From Planoprotostelium fungivorum (Eukaryota > Evosea > Variosea > Cavosteliida > Cavosteliaceae), in the NCBI GenBank assembly GCA_003024175.1, contig MDYQ01000087.1, forward strand, positions 38,792 through 102,791: a DNA stretch of 64,000 nucleotides. The letters are read 5' to 3'. The notes under the pieces are model-generated. The model saw nothing but the letters and a program-made list of their open reading frames with translations, was not told where the DNA came from and did no database searches. Below, one piece after another: positions 44,304 through 53,733 of the stretch (its first letter is position 1; every line of letters begins with the position of its first letter). The translations under genes were made by a program, and so were the position numbers.

Positions 44304-46105
44304 ATGAGAAGCACCCTCCTTGTCTGTGTCGCCCTCTTCGGCCTCGTTGCCGCTCAATATGGTGGGTGTAGGTCTCTCCTTCGAAAGCTGAATCATACAG
44401 TCGCCGTCGGTGTGGCCAAAATGACCGCCACGGGAAAGAATGGACGTGCTGTCGATGGGACTGTTATCTTCACCGGTCTGAATGCGACTCATACATCCGT
44501 TACAATCAATGTCACTGGTCTCGCCGCAGGAGAGACTCTCCGAGGTATCCACGTCCATCAGGTGAGAGGGGAATCGAGGGAGAACAGAAGCCTGACACAT
44601 TCTTCAGTATGGAGATCTATCCGACACCGTCGCCGCTCTATCCACTGGTAGCCACTTCAACCCCTTCAACCAGTCTCACAGATGTGAGAGTGCAGGTAGT
44701 GCCCGACACTCTGGAGATATGGTGTGATCCCATCATTTTGTGAAGGTGTCTGAAAGATCGAAGGGCAACTGGAATGTAGATGCCAATGGAGCCGTCCTCG
44801 AGACGAAGGTCTTAGACCTCTTACCCCTCACGGGAGACCAGTCCGTCATCGGTCTCGCTGTCGTAGTTCACAACCAGACAGACGATTGCCTCAACATCTC
44901 ATCTGCTGGCTCTCGTATTGCCTTTGGAATCATCGGAGTCGCCAATGTGGTCAACAACACCGCATCTGCCTCCACCACCTACGGTACGGTTCTTCATCCT
45001 CCACATCTTCTACCATCGACGACTTCCTTTATCCTCTCGCTCATCATCGGACAGCTGGTGGTATTGCGGTGGCTCATGTCACCCCCACCACCACCGCCAG
45101 CAACTTCACCAGTGGAACGGTCTACTTCCACCAGACCCCTCAAGACCTCTTGAACATCTCAGCCGCCTACGTCGGTATCTCTACCACTCACGCCCATCAC
45201 ATCCATCAGTTTGGTGATCTCAGAGACACCACCGGTCTCGGTGAGATCCTCTTCTTTTCCCTCATCTTCTTCTCCCTCTTCTTCTTCCTCTCCCTCATCT
45301 TCTTCTCCCTCTTCTTCTTCCTCTCCCTCATCTTCTTCTCCCTCTTCTTCTTCCTCTCCCTCATCTTCCTCTCCCTCTTCTTCTCCCTCATCTTCTTCTC
45401 CCTCATCTTCCTCTCCCTCTTCTTCTCCCTCTTCTTCTTCTCCCTCTTCTTCTTCTTCTCATCATCTTGTCGATCACCGTCCGAACCTGAAGATTTTATT
45501 CTCATTTAGTCAGGAACTGGAGGCCACTTCAACCCTTACAACGCGAACCACGGCATTCCACCTCTCTCCCCCCGCCACGTCGGTGACCTCGGCAACGTCT
45601 TCTACAACGTCAACGACACCGGCTACTACGGCATCATCTTGACTGACGGCTTCACCTTCCTCAACCAACAGTATCCCATCATCGGTCGTGGAGTCATCCT
45701 TCACTCCACTTTCGATAACTGCCAGAACCCCGTCGGTAAGAGAGAATCAAAGTGTGGCTTCTGAGTCGAACAGGAAACGCCGGAAGCCGATTGGGTTACG
45801 GTGTGGTGGGTGTAGCCAATCCTCAATACTTCTCCTCTTTCACATCAGCTGCCTACGCGGAGCAGAACACTACTGCCTGTGTTGCCACACCCACCAGCAC
45901 CAGCAGCGCCAGTACTGCCGACAGCACCACTGCCAGTACCAGCAGTACCGCGTCTGAGACCACTGCCACAGTGACCACCTCCGAATCTAGCTCTACCAGC
46001 GTCACCACTGCCTCGGATATCAACAAGCCAACACTCACCACCGCCGGAGCTGGAGCCGTTAAGGCTTTCGCCGCCTTGTCTCTCTTCGTCCTCTTGGCCT
46101 TGTAA
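44304..46105 (+). CDS. tandem Cu/Zn superoxide-dismutase-domain surface protein, predicted GPI anchor
   Basis: ATG 44304 starts a signal peptide (MRSTLLVCVALFGLVAAQ). SOD domain 1: AVDGTVIFTGLNATHTSVTI, LRGIHVHQYGDLSD (Cu ligands), GSHFNPFNQSHRC, RSKGNWNVDANGAV, GLAVVVHNQTDDC, SRIAFGIIGVAN. Domain 2: HAHHIHQFGDLRD, GTGGHFNPYNANHG, PRHVGDLGN (Zn ligands), RGVILHSTFDNCQNPV, GNAGSRLGYGVVGVAN, with all metal ligands, both cysteines and the active-site Arg. A Thr/Ser-rich stalk and a terminal hydrophobic stretch (AFAALSLFVLLAL, stop 46105) suggest a GPI-anchored cell-surface enzyme that dismutates superoxide. Domain 1 has lost the RHVGDLGN Zn ligands. Confidence 0.88.
45240..45514 (+). repeat. polypyrimidine tandem repeat inside an SOD-gene intron
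   Basis: Starting at the donor gtgagatcc (45240), the intron consists almost entirely of reiterated (C/T)-only words such as ctccctcatcttcttctc and ctcttcttcttcctctc to about 45465, ending ...catttagtcag. It is about five times longer than neighbouring introns. The repeat is unstable-looking microsatellite or minisatellite DNA; purines are confined to single a residues in the tcatc words. Confidence 0.85.
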
Positions 46106-46356
46106 GGATATTGATAAAAATGGGTTTATACCATCTTTTATTCTCGTCGTCTCTCATCTATTATAGAAAGTCTGTAAGGTTGTCTGCCTATAAGGTAGGA
46201 TACATATGGAGGAGTGTGGTGTGCTGTGGTGTGGTAGAGATGAAGGAACAAGCTTCCATTCATTTTGATCGCTCGATTACTCCGGAGATGTTCCGGAGAT
46301 AAATATTAAATCCAATAATTACGTGCACTCACACAGACGCATCGAGGGGTCATACG

Positions 46357-47564
46357 ATGTCTATCTATAAAAAGTGAGAAGAACTGGATCGAATCACGAC
46401 TCACCCTTTTGCTAGCAGTTCACCTTCTCATAAAACAGCAGTGGTGTTGGGAGACATACCAGACGAAATCATTATGCGCATACTTCAACTTTTAGAGGCA
46501 CCTGCACTCTCCAAGTGAGTAACTTCGAGAGTCAGTGGGCATCATAATGAATGAATGATGTAGGTGCCTTCGGGTCTGCAAACGATGGAATCGAATAGCG
46601 TCTGATGGTAGCATATGGAGGAAACTTTGCCTTCGGCTCATAGTAGAAGAAGAGGATACCACCATTAACATAATCCCAATAGAAGACAACCGACAACCGG
46701 AAGAGGAGGACGTCACGCACAGCTGTCCTAAGTCGCTCCCCACCGTTGACGATATCACCATCCCACAAAATCCATCTTTGATAGAGGTCATACATCACAA
46801 TGGCCCAAAACCAACAGACGAGATCAGACCTCCGCCGCGCAAGAGAATCAAATTGATCGACAACGAAGGAGAAGACATCTCCTGGGAGTTGAAAACCGAA
46901 GAACAAGATGCCAATCAGAACTGGCATCAACGATACAAGGAGAGGTGAGATCTTGCTGAGATAACACGAGCCACCTCTAAATAATGCCAGCCTGCGGACT
47001 AGCATTCGCGAACAGTTGAGGCACCGGTGGCTTCAGATCAAGAGTCAGGAGAAGTTGATGAAGATGTTTCTGCTCCGCAAGAGTAAGAATCTCACCGTCA
47101 AGGACGAGTTCGTGCAGAGAAGGAGAGTCTTGTGTGAACAGATGTCTGAGTTTACAGCCGAGAGAAGAAGGTGGATGCCACATGCTGATCGTACATGGTG
47201 ACTCATCCTCTTTAGGAATATCATGAGAGAGACGTGGACCGTAGAGGCCGTTCGAAGGCAATTCAGTCGTGAAGAAAAATACTCGGTCAGTGAATGCCTC
47301 CATCATCATAATCATGCTGACACCTCCCAGTTCACGCAGCCAACGTGGACGGTGGGTGACTCCGAACAACTCAGCGCATTAGACTCTCTCATCTCCTCCT
47401 TTGACACTTCTCTTGTGAGTTCATCATCATCATGTCCGATCGACTGAGACAAAAGACAGAAAACGCTGGAAGCGAACATCGAGATCACAAGGGGCAAGAT
47501 GGAAGAGATAAGGGAAGCCTCTAAAGCGTTATCCAACCGAATACGATTATTCGACGAAACATAA
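46357..47564 (+). CDS. F-box protein
   Basis: ATG 46357 (MSIYKN) is spliced at gctag|C into SSPSHKTAVVLGDIPDEIIM, then RILQLLEAPALSK and, after an intron, CLRVCKRWNRIASDGSIWRK: together an F-box (PDEIIMRILQLL ... VCKRWNRIASDGSIWR). The rest is charged and helical: RQPEEEDVTHSC, KRIKLIDNEGEDISWELK, IREQLRHRWLQIKSQEKLMK, IMRETWTVEAVRRQFSREEK, ending NRIRLFDET at 47564. It probably acts as a substrate receptor in an SCF ubiquitin ligase; the substrate is unknown. The acceptor choice before the F-box is what restores frame. Confidence 0.8.
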
Positions 47565-47601
47565 ACAACAGTCAATGTGTGGATCTGTATTCTCTCAAAA
47601 T

Positions 47602-49083
47602 TTACAGCTTGGATTTCGGTTTCTGGTTGGCCAAAGCCTCCAACAGATAGCGAGGTGGCTTTCCCTCGAAGGAAATCTCGTAAACTGCCGTCAACAGGGG
47701 AAAACTATTCTCCATCAGTCTGCCATCATCACGATGACTCACTCTTGCGTGATCTTCTTCTTCTTCAATATCCTGTAGACTTCCTCGGCCGTTCCAGTTC
47801 CCTGCAACTTCTGACCGTTCAACAGCTCCGCCTCCACTTGCGAGAAGCTCTTTCCTCCCCTTGCGAAAGCTTCGGCACACTTTCTGTTTCTCCCCTCCGT
47901 GCAGGTGACAAAGAGATCGGCCAGGCCACAAGATTCGAAGAAGGTGTCTGTCTTGACTCCGCTGAAGAAGTACTGAGCGAAGGCTCTCATCTCTAACAGA
48001 CCGATGCGTAAGACGGCGGCTTTCGTGTTACCAGGCAGCCTGGGCGGGTCAGGCGTTGTAGACGGGCACGAATGTTTGGGCTCACTTCATACCGTCACAG
48101 AAACCCGCGGCGAGGGCGACGACGTTCTTGATGGCCCCGCAGATTTCTGTGAAATTTCAGAGAAGTTTCGGAGAAGTTTCACGAGATATCTCACCGACTC
48201 CTGCGACATCATCGATCCAGCTGCACTTGAACGTGGGTGTGTCAAAGACTTTGACGAACATCTCTGCGTTCTTCGCGTCCTTCGAGCCTGAAGGAAATCA
48301 GGCGGGAAATTTGAATTTCGAATTTACCGATGGTGGCCTCGGAGAACATTCCCTTGGCGACTTCGTTGGCGATGTTGGCCCCCATGAGAACGGATGTGTC
48401 GATGCCTATGGACGTCAATCTACAACGTGCCACGTTCGATCCTCACCCAGGTTGTCCTTGATGATGTCGGAAAGAAGGACGACTCCGTCTTCGTTGAGAT
48501 CGACACCCTGATCATGATCAACTTGTGTGTCGAATAGGAGGATTCACCTTGATCAGTGAGATAGCTCTGGCACGTGGTGAAAGGTGAGGCTTGATCTGCT
48601 GACAAGTCCTGACAGATGCATCAGATCACATTGGGTATATATGATGATCTCACTTCTTCAAAAATTGATGCGGAGTAACAAAGACAAGGAGAGTGGCATC
48701 CTTGATGGACTCTACCACGTCAGTGACGGCAACCACACAATCGTCTATCGTGATGCCAGGGAGGTACTTTGCATTCTCGTGTGTCTTGTTGAAGATCTGA
48801 TCTAGAATCAGATGGCAGATGTAAGGGGGTTGACGATAGATCACCTGGCTGAGTTTCTGTCCCTTGTAATCTTCCTCAAACATCCACATTCTGACCTGAT
48901 TACGATTCAGATGTGGAAGACAACAAGATAATAGAAGCACCTCTTGGTCAAATAGCTCTGGGTATCTTCTGACATTCACGCCAATCACTTTGGCAATGGC
49001 TGATCCCCAGTTTCCTGAGCCTATGATGGCGATCTATGGCGTGTCAGTTGCATCCTCTCGAAAACTCCCACCTTCTCTGTCAT
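47602..49083 (-). CDS. NAD-dependent glycerol-3-phosphate dehydrogenase, cytosolic
   Basis: Converts dihydroxyacetone phosphate plus NADH to glycerol-3-phosphate, linking glycolysis to lipid synthesis and redox balance. ATG 49083 (MTEK) is spliced to [18 protein letters not shown], the Rossmann dinucleotide motif. Further exons: [95 protein letters not shown] with the catalytic Lys, [49 protein letters not shown], and the C-terminus [18 protein letters not shown] at 47602. All family hallmarks in order. About nine introns. Confidence 0.93.
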
Positions 49084-49592
49084 GATGTGTCTGTGTGATT
49101 ACTCTTCGATGCTGAGCTCCCTCGAAGGAACCGATCGGAGGAACGGAAGAATTGGCCGTTTCCCACTACAAATGTGCTTGAGGGAAATTCCACCCTCCCG
49201 CTTTCCTTCAATTTTCGATCCCAGGTTAACACAGCACTGTGGCCATGGATGTACATCCACAGCGCGTGAACAGATCAACATCCATTGCTGCCATATAGAT
49301 AGACAAGGCAGTTCTGCTTGGTACAAATTTTTTCCAACCGGATATATCGTTGCTTGATGCCCTTCCCCAGGGGAAGTGCTCTTAACGCTTATTGACTTGG
49401 TAAGCTTACCGTGGATGCACAACAGATCGGTTGAAATTTTTACAAAAGGATGGAACTGCCTTGAAGAGACAGAAGAGTGAAAGGGGAAAATGTCAGAAAA
49501 TGTACGGAGGAATTCTCTGAAATCCCCTGGAAAAAATATGCATTCTCAGAAGCAGTCAAACGCCTCCTGCAGATCAGAAAGCCGCAAACACC
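49084..49592. other. divergent promoter region
   Basis: About 510 bases between the start of the GPDH gene and the start of the four-TM protein. No exon supported. Confidence 0.45.
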
Positions 49593-50248
49593 ATGGGTTG
49601 CACCACTCGTCTCTGCACGACCATCTTCATCGTCGTCGCTTCCATCTTCCTCCTCGTTGCCACTGCGACACCATGGTACAAGATCAACATACCTGTTCCA
49701 CTCCTCAGCTGCAAAGCAACGTTTCTCCTCGGATTCCAGACTATGAAGACCCTCGACAATGGTAACTGCTTCGTCAGTCTCGCAGGCGAGAGGACATGGA
49801 CCGACGACTGTGACGGCACCATTAAACCTTGGCCGTGTGCTTTCAAGCAGACATCTTTGGCCTGCATGGGTCTGATGGTCATCTCCTGCATCATCGGAGC
49901 CGTCGTTCTGATCGCCACCATCTTGAAGGTATTCATCGGAAAGAAGGCTAACCTGCTGCGCATCATTATGACCCTGGGCTCTTTCATCATCTCCGTCCTC
50001 GTAGCCAGTGAGAATATACACTGCATATCATCTCGTCTGACCTTCATGCAGTCGCCTGTATCGTCTACGCCGTCAAATTCAAAGATCAGGTCGATTCGAA
50101 CCACTTCTTCTGGTACAAGGGTGATTACACAACGGGAGGCCCAGTTGGCTGGACTTTAGCCGTCGTCGCCTCCGTTATGTATCTCATGGCCGGATTCTTG
50201 GCTCACTACAGCAGACACGGACACAAGAAGGGATACTTCAACCTGTGA
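49593..50248 (+). CDS. four-transmembrane (claudin/PMP22-like topology) protein
   Basis: ATG 49593 encodes MGCTTRLCTTIFIVVASIFL (TM1), then ATPWYKINIPVPLLSC, FVSLAGERTWTDDCDGTIK, and CAFKQTSLACMGLMVISCII (TM2), LLRIIMTLGSFIISVLVA (TM3), one 44-nt intron, ACIVYAVKFKDQVDSNHFFW, WTLAVVASVMYLMAGFLAHY (TM4), and a His/Lys-rich end (GHKKGYFNL) at 50248. Four helices with a Cys-containing first extracellular loop resemble claudin/EMP/PMP22 topology, but the signature W-GLW-C-C is not clearly met, so the family is tentative. Confidence 0.75.
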
Positions 50249-50598
50249 TAAAATGTCCAATCGTCTCCAAAATCATGATGCAATCACCAACTGCCCACGG
50301 AGGACAAGACATTTTCATCAGAACCTCTCGTTCATCGAAAGAGGAAGCACACCCGCCTGCGATTTCGGGCAGATAGAATGTAGCGGGTTTCAACGTAATC
50401 TTCTGGCTGTGGTGTTTATAGAGGCTCCACCCTGCGACAGTTCAATCGATTTTCCATTCGATCTGACATCTACCAGCATATCATCACTTCTTACCGCTTA
50501 TCTGACGCTTACTACCGTGATGTATGGCGGGACAGATGATAAACTCGAACTGAATCACAATCGACGCGCCAAACAAAGACAAACAACCACACGAACAA
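50249..50598. other. intergenic region
   Basis: About 350 bases between two forward genes; one weak forward open frame (MSNRLQNHDAITNC) but nothing supported. Probably the promoter of the ubiquitin-like gene. Confidence 0.4.
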
Positions 50599-50892
50599 CA
50601 TGACTGTATCTGTTACTCTCATCTCCACCGGCGAGACATTCCAAGCCGAAGCGAAGAACTTGGTTCAACTTCGCGAGCAGATCTTCCAAATCAAAGGTAT
50701 CCCTCAGAATGTGCAGGTGAGAGGACAGAAAGAGGTCAGGATGATGATGGTGGACAGATGTTGAACAGCTCTTCCGGTGAGGTCTTAGAGGATGGAAGCC
50801 ACGTGCAGCTGTCCTTCAACTTGCACGGTGGATGCTCTGAGAGCTGCGGTGGCTGTGGCTGCGGAGAGTCTTGCAGCTGCAACATCCTGTAA
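50599..50892 (+). CDS. ubiquitin-fold protein with Cys-rich tail and CaaX box
   Basis: Two exons (ATG 50599; 44-nt intron at 50717-50760) encode about 82 residues. The N-terminal 60 residues follow a beta-grasp pattern (MTVSVTLISTGETFQAEAKN, LVQLREQIFQIKGIP, VLEDGSHVQLSFNLHGG) ending in a Gly-Gly. A Cys-rich segment follows (CSESCGGCGCGESCSC), and the last four residues CNIL form a CaaX prenylation signal with Leu favouring geranylgeranylation. This recalls membrane-anchored ubiquitin-fold (MUB) proteins or S30-fusion ubiquitin-like domains, but the metallothionein-like Cys cluster is unusual. Function unknown. Confidence 0.75.
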   Translation, partial: HDCICYSHLHRRDIPSRSEELGSTSRADLPNQRYPSECAGERTERGQDDDGGQMLNSSSGEVLEDGSHVQLSFNLHGGCSESCGGCGCGESCSCNIL

Positions 50893-51051
50893 CCCACGAT
50901 GATGTTATTTAAGATAAAATATCAAGCCAACGAATATGGTTTCTCTTTCTTCTACTGCATATCTCAGTGACCAGCGTGATGACCGATGCAGTTGACCACG
51001 ATGTCTGAATAGACCTGACATGTTTGAAATGGAGACAGACACAAGAGGGTT

Positions 51052-52141
51052 TTATGACTGCTCGGGTTGACTTTTCTGATAAGCTTCCTTCTCTTGTTGA
51101 TTCCTAACGATAGCCGCCTCCGACATCTTCTGGATCTGTCCATCATGTCATTCCATCACATCCACCATCTCCACATCACGATTCGACGACAATCATCATC
51201 ATCTTCACCTCATCATCTTCTTCTCTCACTGCCTCTTCCATCTGTCTTCTGAATATCTCCCCCGCTCGATCGAATTTCTTCTTGAAGATGAGCCAGTATC
51301 CCACGTAGATCATTCCCCTCCTCCTCAATTTTCGGTCTCCCAATTTGTCCGCGATTTCGATTTGTCTTTGTGCAAAATCCCTGGCACGAACGGCCTCGAT
51401 GAGAATCAATTTCGAATGTAGATGGTGGGTCTCACGTTCTGCTCGTTCAGATTGTCACGGATGATGGCAGCATAAGCGGCGCCGAGGATGGTGCAGTACA
51501 TGTTCTCATCGGCGAGTTTGATCTTCTTCACCACGAGAGATAAGATTCGTTCTCCCCTGAGATGGGAATGAGATGACGTGTGGAGGTGATGTCACATGTT
51601 CACCATTGCAGATCTGCATTGCACCTCGATGAACGATGGCTGGGTTGTAATAGAACCAGCAGTCGATCTTCGGATGCTTTGGAGGATATGAGGTTTTTCG
51701 ACCATGGAAAACGTGACAGCTTCTGTGTGGACTTCGGTCTGGTGGAGGAAATGTGAAGCATGCGAGATATTCTCTTCAAACGAGAAGAGAGGTGCTTCGA
51801 ATGATGGCTCATCGATGGTGTGTTGTGACTGTTCCGGTGATCAGTGATGTCAATGATGTGATATAGTGCCTACCTCTCTATGACGTGCCAAAAGTAAAGA
51901 AGAGCTCCTACGTCCCGGAATGTGCAACGAAGGGCTCGTCTTCCACCGCATCTGCGATACTGTTCATCATCAACCTAAAGTTCAGCGTGAAATACCTCTT
52001 CAAACACCATTTGTGAAGTTTGGCTGTTTCATCTATGGTGGCTGGCAGACAGAATAACACTGAAGAGAGTGATTGCTCTATCGTTCGTTCTTCATGATTT
52101 GTCAACAATGAGTCGACAGTCGTGTGGATCACTGTCTGCAT
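51052..52141 (-). CDS. helical-repeat protein, unknown family
   Basis: ATG 52141 (MQTVIHTTVDSLLTNHEERT). Exons continue ETAKLHKWCLKRYFTLNFRL, DVGALLYFWHVIER, KIDCWFYYNPAIVHRGAM, GERILSLVVKKIKLADENMY, CTILGAAYAAIIRDNLNEQN, ARDFAQRQIEIADKLGDRKL, MIYVGYWLIFKKKFDRAGEI, and end IQKMSEAAIVRNQQEKEAYQ plus KSQPEQS at 51052. The last half has TPR-like amphipathic helix pairs. I do not recognise the family. Confidence 0.65.
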
Positions 52142-52237
52142 CTTTGCGATCTTCTGTTGCTGTCGTGCGTGTTTGAATTCGAAAATAAAATAAAACTTTG
52201 ATTATCGCATCATCACATCCATCAAGAGACAGGAACC

Positions 52238-52557
52238 ATGAGCGCTGGCCCACTCAGAAGATTGTTAAGAGAGTATCAGGGATTCTCCATCCGTGAGCCT
52301 GTTGCCTCGTTCTCCATCATCCTCTCTGTCGCTGCCACGGGTGTACTCCTCACTTCTTCGTACAGAAAGTTGAAGCTCGACAAGGGAAGAACACCAGAGT
52401 TCAGTGAGTGCATGAGGGAGGGTAAATGTTGGTGTTGAACATTACGATAGGAATCTGGGACGCTGATCCACGTGAGATCGTCCTCCATCCTCCTCCAGTT
52501 CCAGCTGGAATCCCTCGACCAGACTCTATTCAGAGCCGCAGCAACCAGAAGCAATAG
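52238..52557 (+). CDS. small single-span membrane protein
   Basis: Two exons from ATG 52238 encode about 90 residues: a basic N-terminus (MSAGPLRRLLREYQGFSIRE), one membrane span (ASFSIILSVAATGVLLTSSY), RKLKLDKGRTPEF, a 46-nt intron, then GIWDADPREIVLHPPPVPAG to the stop at 52557. Length, basic start and single helix resemble small accessory subunits of mitochondrial complexes; that is a guess from shape only. Confidence 0.65.
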
Positions 52558-52738
52558 ATAACATACCGATTTTCATAGCTCTTTCAGAAACGATTTCATC
52601 TCGAGGTGGAGCTAGATTGATACCCAGATAAGAGTTCTCAACCTTGTTGAATTCAGATGTTCTATGGACATTTGTTTACATGAGGTACGTGATGCGAGAG
52701 ACGCTCGCTGTTTATCATCTTACAAAGGATCTTATCGT

Positions 52739-53298
52739 TCAACTGTACAACAGAGGCGTGTGAAATTTGCCCTCCTCGTCCTTGCTTCTCTTGAATCTCA
52801 GACTCACGGCGACGATTCGGGTCAATAGACTGAAGATGAAGAGACCGAGAATAGGTACCAAAGCAGTGTGCCAGATCCTTCCCGCTCTGCAAGGTTTGTT
52901 CTCCATATCGCACCCTGGACTCAGACTGTATTGTGATGTCAATCTCTATTCACGACGGGATGGAGCAGATCGGTAGACTCTCTTCACCTTCCAGCAGTCG
53001 TCCACAGCCAAATGATGAAGGCGATCTCACCGCAGATGCACAGGACCTCGGTGATTAACACCGGATAGAGAGTTCTCATACCGATGGGCGTGGCGATGGC
53101 TAAGAGAACACCCATCAATTGGACGATGGGGAATATGGTTACGACAGACGGGTGTAGGAGAGATAGAGCCAAGATGGAGATGTAGAAACAGAGCGGAAAC
53201 AGCATGAGGAGCAGATTGAGCCGCCAAGAGGGCAGCCATCCATGCATTGTGTTGTGGCGATTGTGTGCGACAGAATTTGACACGAATGGATGATACAA
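52739..53298 (-). CDS. four-transmembrane protein
   Basis: ATG 53298 (MYHPFVSNSVAHNRH) or 53247 (MHGWLPSWRLNLLLML). Helices: LNLLLMLFPLCFYISILALS, VVTIFPIVQLMGVLLAIATP, LITEVLCICGEIAFIIWLWT, and, after one intron ending gaatagag, TALVPILGLFIFSLLTRIVA. The C-terminal tail is basic (RFKRSKDEEGKFHTPLLYS, stop 52739). A loop has two Cys (CDMENKPC). No family recognised. Confidence 0.68.
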
Positions 53299-53733
53299 CT
53301 AAAAGTTAATTTAGGTCTCAAGAGAAACAATTCACCTCAGCGCCATCAGTTTTACCCTAAAGAAGCGTAGACTGATTTCAGTAGTGTGGGAAGAGACAGA
53401 TTTGAATAGGCCTGACCAATGTGCTGCCTTGACGAGTAGATACATTGACAAGACGCTTAATTAACGGGCGCTGGTGAGTCTACTGAGCACAGAGCTGATA
53501 GCCAGTAGCAGTCATCGATGAACGATCTCTCAGGAGGGATTTGGGCTTCTGAAATGGTGGTCTTCACAAGCCAACTCAGTCTATCTCATAGAAGGTTGTG
53601 CTTGGTGATTCTGATTCGATCATCCAACTCTGATGAACGTTGGTACGTCCTCTCTTCGGGTAGATCACCCGATGGGTTTTAGGGTTTTACAATTTAAACA
53701 TCTCGTGTCGTCATTTCAACATTGTATCCAGAC
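53299..53733. other. divergent promoter region
   Basis: About 435 bases between the four-TM gene (reverse) and the double glycosyltransferase gene (forward). No exon supported. Confidence 0.4.

Noticed and set aside
44886-45509. Forward 207-residue open frame of Phe/Leu/Ser repeats and the reverse Lys/Arg/Glu-rich frame opposite it (45206-45505)
   Set aside because: Both translate the polypyrimidine intron repeat; the SOD domain frame requires splicing out this stretch.
47187-47217. An 18-nt ultra-short intron in the F-box gene (gtgactcatcctctttag)
   Set aside because: An alternative 45-nt intron with donor at aag|gtggatgcc keeps frame and matches typical intron length.
49440-50104. Reverse-strand frames of 193 and 176 residues
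   Set aside because: Antisense to the four-TM gene, acidic or Met-rich composition typical of complement reading.
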